A stretch of DNA of 54,662 bases, from contig JAEEPZ010000014.1 of assembly GCA_016285055.1 (NCBI GenBank), positions 1 to 54,662 on the forward strand, given 5' to 3'. Position numbers and translations under genes: made by a program. Each line of letters begins with the position of its first letter. Position 1 is the first letter of the stretch. Positions 7,439 through 16,230 of this stretch are shown piece after piece. The notes under the pieces are model-generated. The model ran no database searches and was not told the origin of the DNA. It saw only the letters and a list, made by a program, of their open reading frames with translations. This stretch comes from Prevotella sp. Lineage in GTDB: Bacteria; Bacteroidota; Bacteroidia; Bacteroidales; Bacteroidaceae.

Positions 7439-9610
7439 ATGGATATTTTTAGGTATATCGTCAGATTTCTGTACAAAATCCGCTGGTATCTGGTCATCCT
7501 GCCCCTGATAGCCTTAGTCGTTGCCTGGTTCCTCACCCGCAACATGGAACGCGTTTACGACGCTAATACCACTATTTATACCGGCATGATAACTGGCTAC
7601 ACCATCGAAGGCTATGGAGCCGGAGGCGGTAGCGGCCAAGCAAACATCACCAACCTGATGCTCATCATTCAGACGGACAATACCATTCACGAGGTAGCTC
7701 TACGACTGTTTGCCCGGTGTATGCTTTATGGCAATCCCAATAAGGACAACAACTACATCTCGGCCGAGCACTTCCGCCAATTGTCAGCTGGTGTTCCTTC
7801 AGACGTCAGGGCACTTATCCAGAACAATGAGGATGACTCATACGGACGCCTGAAAGCATATGAGAAGCCATCGCAGGACAACTTTCTTTATAACCTACTG
7901 AACAATCATCCGTATTTCGGTATCAGCAATATTCTCAGCCGTCTGAAAGTGATGAGACTTGAAGGAAGTGACATTATTGACATCGCTTATTCAGCAAATG
8001 ATCCTGGTATTTGCTATAACACCCTTGACATACTTAACAAGGTGTTCGCCCACCAATACCAGCAACTGCGCTATGGTGAAACGCTGAATGTAATCAAGTT
8101 CTTTGAGCGTGAGGTTGCAAAACTGAGCAAAGTACTTAATGCTGCTGAGCAAGACCTGATTCGCTACAATGTAAAGCATCGCATTATCAACTATGGTGAG
8201 CAGACGAAACAGCTTACCATTCTTGAGATGAATCAGCAGAGCACGGAGAATGAACTGCGAAAGAATCAGGCTGTCACTGATGCGCTCATCAATTATTACC
8301 AGCGCCAGTTAGGCAACCGGCAAAAAGTTATCGAATCGAATCAACATTTCACCGCTTTGGTTCGCGACATTTCACGTCTTCAGTCACGCATTGCCAACCT
8401 GAAGCTGATGAACAGCGAGAACGGTGGTAACAACGTGGAGGCTCAGTTGGAATTGGCAAAAGCAGAACGTGAGTTAGCAGCAGCTACTGAGGAAGTGAAG
8501 GAGTACACTGCAACCATTGAAGCAGCAACCTATAACACTGACACTGGCGTCAAAGCCAATGACCTCATCAACCGCTGGCTGGACCAGGTTATCCTTCGCG
8601 AAAGGACCAAGGCAGAGTTAGCTGTCTGGGAGTATATGCGTGCTAGGATTGACGACCAATACAAATTCTATTCTCCCTTAGGAGCTACTATCGACCGCAA
8701 AGCACGACATATCGGCTTCATTGAAGGCAACTACATGGAAATGCTGAAGGCTCTGAATGCTGCTCGTTTGCGCCAGCGCAACCTGCAGATGTCAACAGCC
8801 ACGCTAAAGCAGTTGAATCCGCCAGTGTTCCCATTAAGTGCCCAGCCTACCAACCGAATGATGATTCTGCTGGGTGCAGTCATGCTGACCTTCTTCTTCA
8901 CGGCTCTCTATTTCTTTATTATTGAGATGCTCGACCGCACACTTCGTGACCGTATGCGTTCAGAGCGCATTACGAAGGTACCTGTCCTTGGCTGTTATCC
9001 GCGTGAGAGCACCATGCGCTACCGCCGTTTCAACAAGACTATCAGCGATATGGCTCTGCGCCAGCTGAGCAAAGCGCTACTACCAAACTTCAAGCAAGGC
9101 CAGCAAAATGTGCTGAACCTGCTTTCGACTGATGTTGGCAACGGCAAGAGCCATCTTGCCGAAGAGTTAGAGAACTACTGGCTCAGTATAGGCCTGCAGG
9201 TACGCCGTCTGACCTACGATGAAGACTTCCTTGCCGATGATAGTCGCTACATCATGGCAAAGAACATCAAGGACATCTGCCCCGACATCCTGCCCAATGA
9301 AATAGCCATTGTGGAATATCCAAATCTGGACGAGAACACCATTTCCACTTCATTACTCAATTTGGGAACTATCAATCTAATGGTTACTCGCGCCAACCGC
9401 ACTTGGAAAGATGTTGACCAGAAAGCTCTCAACGAGCTGCAGTCCCGTTTAGAAAATAAGAATAGCCTGTTCATGTACCTCACTGAGGCACAACGCTATG
9501 CTGTTGAGGAGTTTGTCGGTCAGTTACCTCCCTATACTCGCCTCAACAATTTCATCTACCGTATTTCTCAGCTTGGCCTTACTGCTGTTGAAAACAACCG
9601 TGCAAAATAG
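7439..9610 (+). CDS. Wzz/BY-kinase-like chain-length protein with degenerate kinase domain
   Basis: A 723-residue inner-membrane polysaccharide co-polymerase. TM1 is about residues 17-33, a long periplasmic coiled-coil region follows, and TM2 (about 475-498) is preceded by the Pro-rich stretch NPPVFPLSAQP typical of Wzz. The C-terminal cytoplasmic part resembles a bacterial tyrosine kinase P-loop domain: STDVGNGKSHL with GK-S at 569-571. A clear Walker A' and Walker B Asp series and a C-terminal tyrosine cluster are not visible, so kinase activity is doubtful. It lies 21 bases after the TolC-like gene and 13 before the polymerase-like gene. It probably sets chain length. Confidence 0.82.
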   Translation: MDIFRYIVRFLYKIRWYLVILPLIALVVAWFLTRNMERVYDANTTIYTGMITGYTIEGYGAGGGSGQANITNLMLIIQTDNTIHEVALRLFARCMLYGNPNKDNNYISAEHFRQLSAGVPSDVRALIQNNEDDSYGRLKAYEKPSQDNFLYNLLNNHPYFGISNILSRLKVMRLEGSDIIDIAYSANDPGICYNTLDILNKVFAHQYQQLRYGETLNVIKFFEREVAKLSKVLNAAEQDLIRYNVKHRIINYGEQTKQLTILEMNQQSTENELRKNQAVTDALINYYQRQLGNRQKVIESNQHFTALVRDISRLQSRIANLKLMNSENGGNNVEAQLELAKAERELAAATEEVKEYTATIEAATYNTDTGVKANDLINRWLDQVILRERTKAELAVWEYMRARIDDQYKFYSPLGATIDRKARHIGFIEGNYMEMLKALNAARLRQRNLQMSTATLKQLNPPVFPLSAQPTNRMMILLGAVMLTFFFTALYFFIIEMLDRTLRDRMRSERITKVPVLGCYPRESTMRYRRFNKTISDMALRQLSKALLPNFKQGQQNVLNLLSTDVGNGKSHLAEELENYWLSIGLQVRRLTYDEDFLADDSRYIMAKNIKDICPDILPNEIAIVEYPNLDENTISTSLLNLGTINLMVTRANRTWKDVDQKALNELQSRLENKNSLFMYLTEAQRYAVEEFVGQLPPYTRLNNFIYRISQLGLTAVENNRAK

Positions 9611-9623
9611 GAAATCAAAGTAG

Positions 9624-11147
9624 ATGAGTGTCGCGTCATATAGGACCTCAATGAATGAGCTTGGAGGAGGAAGGATTGCTGTTCTCCTCCTCCTGTTTGC
9701 TTTGGCTCTATTCCAGTTCTACACAGCGGGGCTTGGTGGCTTCGCCATGATTTGTGTTTTACCGTTACTTGTCATAGCTGTTGTTGTTTCCTTCAAGTCC
9801 AGGATGTTAGTCTTTTGGGCGCTGATAGTTGTCAACTATCTTGTATCCATGAAAACACTCCCCCGGCCAGAAGGCATCCCGACCTCTCTTTACAATGAAG
9901 TCTTACAGGTTTTACTGCTGACAATGGCTATTATCGATGTCAAAGAGGTGAAATTCAAATATGCGGCCAACACGATGTTGGTAGCACTTGTCATTTGGAA
10001 CACCTTTCTCATACTTGAGCTTCTAAACGACACGTGCGGATTGGCACCCGACTTTCCCCATTGGTATCAAGGCATTCGCTTATATGGCTTTCAGCTCATT
10101 TATGTACTGTTAGTTTTCTGCATTTTCATCAACACCCCTGACCGATTAATGAAATACCTTTTCTTATGGGGCGGGCTGGCCCTTTTCTCAGTATTCTGGA
10201 TTTGGAAGCAGAAATATTGGGGCATGACCTCCATAGAGAAGGCTTTCTTATATAGCCCTGCCGGACGACAGCATTTAATTCAAAACGGAACCCTCATCCG
10301 CTATTTTTCCATTTATACTGATGCAGCAGCAGCAGGAATAGGCATGGCGTCCACAGCCGTTGCGTTCCTCATTTTTGGCTTTACCTCTAAGATAAAGAAA
10401 TACAGATACACCTTCCTTATCATAGGTCTTGCCTGCATGTGGGGCTTTTTTCCTACCGGTACCCGCACGGCTATTGCCTGTTTCTTAGCTGGCTTCATGG
10501 CTTATGCCTTTCTTTCCAAATCTATTAAGATAACCGCTTTTGTAAGTATAGCTGGAATCGCGTTGTTTTTCGTCCTGGCCTTTACTGAAATAGGTAATGG
10601 AAACCAGATGATTCGCCGCATGAGATCGGCTTTTGACAGAAGTGACGCCTCTGCTGGTGTCCGCAATAGCAACCAAGCTGCCATGAAAAAGCATTTGCGC
10701 GATGCACCATTTGGCATGGGCGTCGGCATGGTAGGCGGCAGCGTGCCCAGAAATCACAAATACGCAACTCTATTGAGCATCCCCCCCGATTCCGAATATG
10801 TCAAGATTTGGATTCAAACAGGCTATATTGGCATTTCTATCTTCCTGATTACCACTCTCTTGATGTTCCTTGGAGCCAGCCGCATTGTGTTGTTCGTGCT
10901 CACCAGCTCTTCCCTGCGAGGTATTGGTGCTGGTCTTTGCTGTGGTTTCGCTGCTATGCAGTTGGGCGGTTATGGCAACCAGGTTCTCATTCAATACCCT
11001 AATTGCTTAGTCTTTTATGGTGGATTGAGCCTTGTCTATGTTCTTCCGTATATAGAGAAGGAGTGGATTGCCCATGAAGAAAAGTTTTTGGCAGTTAAGG
11101 CAGAAAAGAAACGTCTGAAAGAAGAGAAGAAGAAAAACAAAGTTTAG
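9624..11147 (+). CDS. O-antigen polymerase/ligase-like membrane protein (Wzy or WaaL type)
   Basis: A 507-residue protein with about ten to twelve hydrophobic segments and a large periplasmic loop around residues 330-400 containing RRMRSAFDRSDASAGVRN, the layout of the Wzy_C/RfaL family. The motif GTRTAIACFLAGF precedes the loop, as in that family. The C-terminus is a Lys-rich cytoplasmic tail (KAEKKRLKEEKKKNKV). It directly follows the Wzz-like gene, so polymerase is more likely than ligase, but sequence alone rarely separates the two. Confidence 0.82.
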   Translation: MSVASYRTSMNELGGGRIAVLLLLFALALFQFYTAGLGGFAMICVLPLLVIAVVVSFKSRMLVFWALIVVNYLVSMKTLPRPEGIPTSLYNEVLQVLLLTMAIIDVKEVKFKYAANTMLVALVIWNTFLILELLNDTCGLAPDFPHWYQGIRLYGFQLIYVLLVFCIFINTPDRLMKYLFLWGGLALFSVFWIWKQKYWGMTSIEKAFLYSPAGRQHLIQNGTLIRYFSIYTDAAAAGIGMASTAVAFLIFGFTSKIKKYRYTFLIIGLACMWGFFPTGTRTAIACFLAGFMAYAFLSKSIKITAFVSIAGIALFFVLAFTEIGNGNQMIRRMRSAFDRSDASAGVRNSNQAAMKKHLRDAPFGMGVGMVGGSVPRNHKYATLLSIPPDSEYVKIWIQTGYIGISIFLITTLLMFLGASRIVLFVLTSSSLRGIGAGLCCGFAAMQLGGYGNQVLIQYPNCLVFYGGLSLVYVLPYIEKEWIAHEEKFLAVKAEKKRLKEEKKKNKV

Positions 11148-11172
11148 AAGCTTGAAAGTTGAAGTTTGAAGA
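11148..11172. repeat. GTTGAAGTTTGAAG repeat supplying a start codon
   Basis: The short stretch GCTTGAAAGTTGAAGTTTGA repeats a TTGAA(A)GT unit between the polymerase-like gene and the next glycosyltransferase. The TTG start of that glycosyltransferase (11166-11168) is the last unit of the repeat. Confidence 0.55.
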
Positions 11173-12095
11173 TCGTTCTATCCATCATCACCGTCAACTT
11201 CAATGGGCTGGATGACACCTGTGCATTGATAGACACCATTCCCCAGACAGATGGAGTGGAAGTGATTGTGGTGGACAATGGCTCACACACCGATGAGGCG
11301 ACCATTTTGCAACAGCGCTATCCTTGGATTACGGTGGTGCGCAGTTCTGTTAATCTTGGCTTTGCGGGCGGCAACAACTTGGGCATCAAGGCGTCACACG
11401 GCAAATACATCTTCTTCATCAACAACGACACGTTATTAGAGGTGAGAGGTGAGAGGTGTGAGGTGAGAGGACTGCCAGTATTTCAGCCGCTCATCGACAG
11501 GATGGAATCCAACCCAAGCATCGGCGTCGTATGCCCCAAACTACGTTTCTCTTGGGACAATCACCCCATTCAATATGCTGGCTACACCCCTTTGTCATCC
11601 ATCACCCTGCGCAACCAGCCCATTGGCTTTGGCGAGGACGACCATGGCCAATACAACACGCCCCACCCCACCCCCTACGCCCATGGTGCCGCCATGATGG
11701 TGAAACGCGATGCCATCGAGAAAGCAGGCCTCATGCCCGAGTGCTATTTTCTCTACTACGAAGAACTCGACTGGTCTGTCAGAATTCGCCAAGCCAACTA
11801 CGACATCTGGTATGACCCTGCCTGCACCATCTACCACAAAGAGAGCCGCACCACAGGACAGAACAGCCCCCTGCGTACCTATTATATCACACGCAACAGA
11901 TTCCTTTTTGCCCGCCGTAACGTCGAGGCGCCCAAACGCTATCTTACCTTAAGCTATCTGCTACTGCTGGTTACTCCACGCGACTTGTTGAAAAACATCT
12001 TCAAACACCAGACCAAACAGGCTAAGGCCGTGGTGAAGGGTGTGGCCGATTTCATAAAAGGCCGACGTGGACAGTTGGTAGTGAATAGTGAATAG
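11166..12095 (+). CDS. Family 2 glycosyltransferase (rhamnosyltransferase-like)
   Basis: A 309-residue cytoplasmic GT-A enzyme. The start is TTG at 11166 (MKIVLSIITVNFN); no later ATG keeps the first beta strand. Landmarks are VIVVDNGSHTDE, NLGFAGGNNLGIKASHGKYIFFINNDT (metal-binding NND in place of DxD, as in the WbbL-like group) and the acceptor-side stretch HGAAMMVKRDAIEKAGLMPECYFLYYEELDWSVR in shortened form. An in-frame tandem repeat (11439-11470) adds EVRGERCEVRG right after the metal-binding motif. The stop codon lies in another tandem repeat (12082-12117). Probably adds a deoxyhexose; the sugar is not certain. Confidence 0.85.
   Translation: MKIVLSIITVNFNGLDDTCALIDTIPQTDGVEVIVVDNGSHTDEATILQQRYPWITVVRSSVNLGFAGGNNLGIKASHGKYIFFINNDTLLEVRGERCEVRGLPVFQPLIDRMESNPSIGVVCPKLRFSWDNHPIQYAGYTPLSSITLRNQPIGFGEDDHGQYNTPHPTPYAHGAAMMVKRDAIEKAGLMPECYFLYYEELDWSVRIRQANYDIWYDPACTIYHKESRTTGQNSPLRTYYITRNRFLFARRNVEAPKRYLTLSYLLLLVTPRDLLKNIFKHQTKQAKAVVKGVADFIKGRRGQLVVNSE
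11439..11470. repeat. In-frame GAGGTGA tandem repeat inside a glycosyltransferase gene
   Basis: Four to five units of the seven-base motif GAGGTGA (one with TGT) lie in the coding strand and are read as EVRGERCEVRG between INNDTLL and LPVFQPLIDRM. The insert follows the sugar-nucleotide-binding loop and keeps the frame. Confidence 0.75.
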
Positions 12096-12117
12096 TTAAT
12101 AGTTGACAGTACATAGA
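12082..12117. repeat. GTGAATA tandem repeat carrying a stop codon
   Basis: Units of GTGAATA, AGTTAATA and AGTTGACA run across the end of the preceding glycosyltransferase. Its last residues (VNSE) and TAG stop are read from the repeat. Confidence 0.6.
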
Positions 12118-12118
12118 T

Positions 12119-13408
12119 ATGTGGCACGACTGGAAGAAAGCAAGGAGATGGTGGCTGTTGGGACTGCTGGTACTGGTAGCAGTGATGGTATACATTGTTT
12201 TAGATGCGCGCAAAACTGATGTCTGCGGCAAGGTGGTGGTATGTATCCCCGTCTACGGGCAAAGTCTGGCTTTGGGCGAGGAAGCGGTGCGTATTACCGA
12301 CTTTGACGAACTAGTGGAAAAAAGCGACAATCGAATTGTCACGGAAAATATAGACAACAAGTTCGGCTATTTCGACAACAGTTCCTTTAAACAGTATCTC
12401 AAACGACTCATCCACTATCGCAAGCGTTCATACGAGCTTTCCATATATGGCATGGCTGAGGCGCTTACGCAGCAGTTGGGCTCCGATACTGTCATCTGCA
12501 CTTTCCCAGGTGGACAGGGAGCCACACAACTGGCGCTGCTCAGCAAGGGCACCCCACCCTACGAACGTTTCATCAACGACATTGCCAAAGCCTGCCGCCT
12601 GGCTCAGAAGGGCAAGTGCAAACGTTTCTTCGTGCCCGCTGTATGCTTTATGCAGGGTGAAAGTGACATTGCCGACTACCCCAACACCGACTACCACCAG
12701 CTGCTGGTCCAGTTCAAGGAAGATATCAACCGCGACATCAAGGCCATCACCGGTCAGAGCGAGCCTGTGCGCATCATCACCTATCAGGCCAACGCACTTA
12801 CCCGCGGCGAGCATTTCCGTGCGCTGAGCTACGACTGCCATGAAACGCGCGTGCCGCAATCATTCGTCGACCTGCTTCTCAACGACACATTATTCTGGGC
12901 TAGCGGCCCCACCTACCCCTACCCTGCCGTGCGCGAAGTGGTGCACATTGACGGTCCCTCACAGAAGCAGATGGGGCACCTGGAGGCACTGTCGGCCCTG
13001 GCCATCCTACGCCACAGCCAGCGCATCACTGGCCTTCTGCCTACTTCTTTCGAGTTAGCGGACAGCGACGTGATCATCCGCTTCAGCGTGCCCTGCCCTC
13101 CACTGGTTCTCGACACCGTGCAAGTGAGCAAGGCTCCAAACTACGGTTTCTCAGTCATCACGCCCGACTGCCGCGACATTACCACCGGCATCATCGTTGA
13201 CAGCTGCGCCGTGCACATTCTTTGCTCTGAATCTCCAAAAGACTGCAAGGTGCGCTATGCCGTGAACGGCGACCCGATGAAGAGCGGCAACCAGCACGGC
13301 CCCCGAGGCAATCTACGCGACTCGCAGGGCAATGTCATCAGCGCCCCCTACCCACTCCACAACTGGGCTTACCAGTTCGACATGCCTATCAACTCCTTGC
13401 CTCAGTAA
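12119..13408 (+). CDS. Membrane-anchored SGNH-type carbohydrate esterase (sialate O-acetylesterase-like)
   Basis: A 429-residue protein with a single N-terminal membrane anchor (about residues 11-28) and a periplasmic enzyme domain. GQSLALG (about 48-54) carries the likely nucleophile Ser, and CFMQGESDIADY matches the QGESD block of the sialate O-acetylesterase/CE6 families. A candidate catalytic His lies in QKQMGHLEA near residue 285. These families remove O-acetyl groups from sugars; here it may edit acetylation of the polymer made by the locus. It ends the first transcription block: a hairpin and a new promoter follow. Acetyl specificity is inferred from family. Confidence 0.72.
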   Translation: MWHDWKKARRWWLLGLLVLVAVMVYIVLDARKTDVCGKVVVCIPVYGQSLALGEEAVRITDFDELVEKSDNRIVTENIDNKFGYFDNSSFKQYLKRLIHYRKRSYELSIYGMAEALTQQLGSDTVICTFPGGQGATQLALLSKGTPPYERFINDIAKACRLAQKGKCKRFFVPAVCFMQGESDIADYPNTDYHQLLVQFKEDINRDIKAITGQSEPVRIITYQANALTRGEHFRALSYDCHETRVPQSFVDLLLNDTLFWASGPTYPYPAVREVVHIDGPSQKQMGHLEALSALAILRHSQRITGLLPTSFELADSDVIIRFSVPCPPLVLDTVQVSKAPNYGFSVITPDCRDITTGIIVDSCAVHILCSESPKDCKVRYAVNGDPMKSGNQHGPRGNLRDSQGNVISAPYPLHNWAYQFDMPINSLPQ

Positions 13409-13538
13409 GTGGAAATGACCATCCGCAATCATCAGTATCTATCCGCCCTAACTTCTTTTTTTCATTGCTTAGCCTGAAAAACGCAGTGATGCCGTAAAAA
13501 GAGGAACATGAGAAAAAGGCAAAAATCATCCACCCCCC

Positions 13539-13558
13539 AAAACAGACAATACTGTTTT
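13539..13558 (+). terminator. Hairpin after the esterase gene
   Basis: AAAACAG (13539-13545) pairs with CTGTTTT (13552-13558) around a six-base loop. The stem is short and there is no T-run beyond its own four T residues, so termination is plausible but unproven. The rest of the 257-base gap (13409-13665) holds only the promoter annotated next. Confidence 0.35.
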
Positions 13559-13611
13559 AGTGTGATTATGTTTGGAAAAAGGAAGTGAGATGAAAATAAA
13601 AGAGCATTTGC

Positions 13612-13642
13612 TTTGCCATTCAGAAAAAAAACACTAATTTTG
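13612..13642 (+). promoter_or_regulatory. Promoter of the paired glycosyltransferases and flippase
   Basis: TTTG (13612-13615), a 19-base spacer and TAATTTTG (13635-13642) fit the Bacteroidales promoter closely. Transcription would begin near 13648, about 18 bases before the start codon at 13666. Confidence 0.72.
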
Positions 13643-13665
13643 CACGAAATAATGATTTTGTAGCC

Positions 13666-14883
13666 ATGAGTTCCTGGTGGATACTATACACTATTGATGG
13701 TTTTTTCTTTTTCATCGTTGCTTTTACGGTGCTCTACTTCCTTGTATTTTCCGTGGCAGCACTGATGAAGCACCGCAACGAGGTGAAACGGGCAAAAGTG
13801 CAAAATCGCTTCATCGTGCTCATCCCGTCTTATCAGAACGGACAGACCATCCGCAACACCACACGTTCCATCTTGGGACAGACCTACCCGCAGCGACTGT
13901 TCGACGTGGTGGTTATCTCCGACCATGAGAGCGACCTGACCAACATGCAGTTGGCGCAGCTGCCCATCACCCTGCTGACGCCTAACTTCGACCAAAGCAG
14001 CAAGGCCAAGTCGCTGCAATATGCCATTTTCAACCTGCCGAAATTCAAGATTTACGATGCCGTCATCATCCTCGACGCTGGCAACATCGTGAAACCCGAC
14101 TTCCTCGACGAGGTGAACGACGCCTTTACGTCAGCCGGCACAAAGGCCATGCAGACCCGCCGTCTGTCGGCCAACCGCGACACAGCCTTCGCACGCCTTG
14201 ACAGCATCTTTGAGGAAGTGAACAATACCATTTTCCGTCGCGGTCACCAGGTGATGGGGCTGTCGGCTGCGCTCAACGGATCGGGCTGTGTGTTTGACTT
14301 CCAGTGGTTTAAGACAAACATCATGAAAATACGCACGGCCACCGATGTGGAGAAGGCGCTCGATGCACTGCTCATGCGTGAAAACATCTATGTAGACTAC
14401 TTTGAGGACATTCATGTGTTTGACGAGAAGAAACGCACGTTGAAAGATTTCAACCGCCAGCGCAGCAAATGGATTCACACCCAGATACACGCCCTGCTGA
14501 ACAATATCCGTTTCCTGCCCAGTGCCATCCTGAACCGCCATTACGACCACATCGACAAGATTCTGCAGTGGATGCTCATCCCCCGCACCATCCTGATAGG
14601 CATCATCACCATCATGAGCATCATCTTGCCTTTCATTTACATGACCCTGGCCATCAAATGGTGGGTGGCGGGAGCCGTCGTCCTCTTTGCCTTCGCACTG
14701 GCCACACCCGACTATCTGGTGGACAAGAACTGGGATCACGACTTCACCATGGCTCCACTGGTGACAATAGGTGGACTGCTGAACATTTTCAAAGCGGGAA
14801 AGAGCGAGGCCATAGAGCGCGTCAACACTGCCTCGCAATGGGTGAAGAAGCAGAAAGACGACAGGAAGAAAAAGAAACGTTGA
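13666..14883 (+). CDS. Membrane family 2 glycosyltransferase paralogue, probably inactive
   Basis: A 405-residue protein with an N-terminal membrane segment (about 8-34), a GT-A domain and two to three C-terminal membrane segments, like hyaluronan/cellulose-synthase relatives. It is a clear paralogue of the next gene (shared patterns: SSKAKSLQYA, GLSAALNGSG, FNRQRSKW). Two catalytic motifs are changed: the metal-binding DxD is DAG (ILDAGNIV; the neighbour has ILDADNVV), and the base motif ED is EK (TDVEKAL against SAVEDREL). The QRxxW motif survives. It may be a non-catalytic partner of the next enzyme. The gene has its own promoter and starts the second block. Confidence 0.8.
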   Translation: MSSWWILYTIDGFFFFIVAFTVLYFLVFSVAALMKHRNEVKRAKVQNRFIVLIPSYQNGQTIRNTTRSILGQTYPQRLFDVVVISDHESDLTNMQLAQLPITLLTPNFDQSSKAKSLQYAIFNLPKFKIYDAVIILDAGNIVKPDFLDEVNDAFTSAGTKAMQTRRLSANRDTAFARLDSIFEEVNNTIFRRGHQVMGLSAALNGSGCVFDFQWFKTNIMKIRTATDVEKALDALLMRENIYVDYFEDIHVFDEKKRTLKDFNRQRSKWIHTQIHALLNNIRFLPSAILNRHYDHIDKILQWMLIPRTILIGIITIMSIILPFIYMTLAIKWWVAGAVVLFAFALATPDYLVDKNWDHDFTMAPLVTIGGLLNIFKAGKSEAIERVNTASQWVKKQKDDRKKKKR

Positions 14884-14920
14884 AAAGCCAATAAACGCAA
14901 ACCTATTAACAGCTAACATC

Positions 14921-16225
14921 TTGGGATACACACTGCTACATATTGCTGACTGGTTGCTTTGGATTATCTTAGCAGCATCAACGCTGTATATCCTTTTCTT
15001 TGCAGTGGTGAGCTGCCTGCCAATATTCAGCAAGTCCAACCCTTCCCGAACAGGAGGAGAGACGGGAGGGGCTAATGAAGGGGTTGGTTCTTCCTTTCTT
15101 ATCCTCTTTCCTGCTTACAAGGAGGATGCTGTCATTGTCAGCTCGGTGCAGTCCGTACTGAAGCAAGACTATCCCAAGGAGCTGTTCCACATCTGCGTCA
15201 TCTCCGACCACATGCTGCCCGAGACCAACCGTCAGCTCGCCCAGCTCCCCCTCACCCTGCTGCAACCCACCTTCGAGAAGAGCAGCAAGGCCAAGGCGCT
15301 GCAATATGCGATGAAAGCCCACCCCCTGCCACTCTCTGCAGGGAGGGGAGAAGATGCCTCATGGGTGGAAAAGCCACAGCAAGATAATTGCACCCCTCTC
15401 TATAGGGAGGGACAGGGGAAGGGCCTCTACGTCATTATCCTCGACGCCGACAACGTGGTGGAGCCCGACTTCCTGAAGCGTCTGAACACCGTATGCCAGC
15501 AAGGGTATCAGGCCATACAATGCCACCGCACAGCCAAAAACAGCAACAACAGCATCGCCGCTTTAGACGGCATCAGCGAGGAAATCAACAACAGCCTCTT
15601 CCGCCGGGGCCACAGCCGCATAGGGCTCTCCGCAGGCCTCATCGGATCAGGCATGTGCTTCGACTACGAACTGTTTGCCAAGGACGTCACTCGGCTGAGC
15701 TCAGCCGTAGAAGACCGCGAGCTGGAGGGTCTGCTGGCTCGCCAAGGCGTGCACATCCACTACGCCGAGCACATCATGGTCTATGACGAGAAGGTAAGCA
15801 GCTGCGACAACTTCCAGCGCCAACGTCTCCGCTGGATGTCGGGACAGGTGCAGACGCTGTTCATGATGCTGCCCTATCTGCCCAAAGCCATCCTGCACGG
15901 CAACGTCAACTATGTGGACAAGACCATTCAGCAGGCACTCATCCCTCGCTCCCTGCTACTGCTGTTCACCCCGCCCCTGGCCGTCCTCTTCACCCTCGTC
16001 TCACTATTCACAATTCACTATTCACCATTCACTATCTTTCGCTGGTGGTTCCTCTTCGCCGCCCAGTGCCTCGCCATATTCCTCGCTATTCCCAGCCGTC
16101 TGCGTCAGCGTGCCATGCTACACGCCCTGCATGTTCCCCGCATGGCCTGGCTCATGGCGAAGAACCTGCTACGCATCCGTCTGAGTGACAAGGAATTCCA
16201 CCACACCATACACGGAACGAGATAA
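14921..16225 (+). CDS. Membrane family 2 glycosyltransferase with intact catalytic motifs
   Basis: A 434-residue paralogue of the preceding gene with the same topology. It starts at TTG (14921), just before the first membrane segment; no ATG is available there. It keeps DAD (ILDADNVV), ED (SAVEDREL) and QRLRW, so it should be catalytically active. Relative to its neighbour it has two in-frame inserts made of repeat DNA: about 20 residues (SNPSRTGGETGGANEGVG) after TM1 and about 30 residues between LQYAMKA and YVIILDADN. A third repeat-like stretch (16001-16034) encodes part of a C-terminal membrane segment. The sugar and processivity are unknown. Confidence 0.83.
   Translation: MGYTLLHIADWLLWIILAASTLYILFFAVVSCLPIFSKSNPSRTGGETGGANEGVGSSFLILFPAYKEDAVIVSSVQSVLKQDYPKELFHICVISDHMLPETNRQLAQLPLTLLQPTFEKSSKAKALQYAMKAHPLPLSAGRGEDASWVEKPQQDNCTPLYREGQGKGLYVIILDADNVVEPDFLKRLNTVCQQGYQAIQCHRTAKNSNNSIAALDGISEEINNSLFRRGHSRIGLSAGLIGSGMCFDYELFAKDVTRLSSAVEDRELEGLLARQGVHIHYAEHIMVYDEKVSSCDNFQRQRLRWMSGQVQTLFMMLPYLPKAILHGNVNYVDKTIQQALIPRSLLLLFTPPLAVLFTLVSLFTIHYSPFTIFRWWFLFAAQCLAIFLAIPSRLRQRAMLHALHVPRMAWLMAKNLLRIRLSDKEFHHTIHGTR
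15037..15088. repeat. In-frame inverted repeat in glycosyltransferase gene, first insert
   Basis: CCAACCCTTCCCG near the left edge is matched in inverted order by CGGGAGGGG and GAAGGGGTTGG. It is read as a Gly/Ser/Thr-rich linker between the membrane anchor and the catalytic domain and is absent from the neighbouring paralogue. Confidence 0.65.
15320..15423. repeat. In-frame CCCCT/AGGGG hairpin repeats in glycosyltransferase gene, second insert
   Basis: Two hairpin-forming blocks (CCCCTGCCACTCTCTGCAGG and CCCCTCTCTATAGGGAGG cores) flank a unique middle. The stretch adds about 30 residues immediately before the catalytic DAD strand, where the paralogue has only NLPKFKIYDA. It belongs to the same family as 32003-32050 and 54599-54635. 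Confidence 0.7.
16001..16034. repeat. ATTCACT/ATTCACC tandem repeat within coding sequence
   Basis: Units of CTATTCACA/ATTCACTATTCACC type are read in frame as LFTIHYSPFTIF inside a C-terminal membrane segment of the glycosyltransferase at 14921-16225. The unit resembles the GTGAATA repeat at 12082 on the opposite strand. Confidence 0.6.
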
Positions 16226-16230
16226 TTGCT

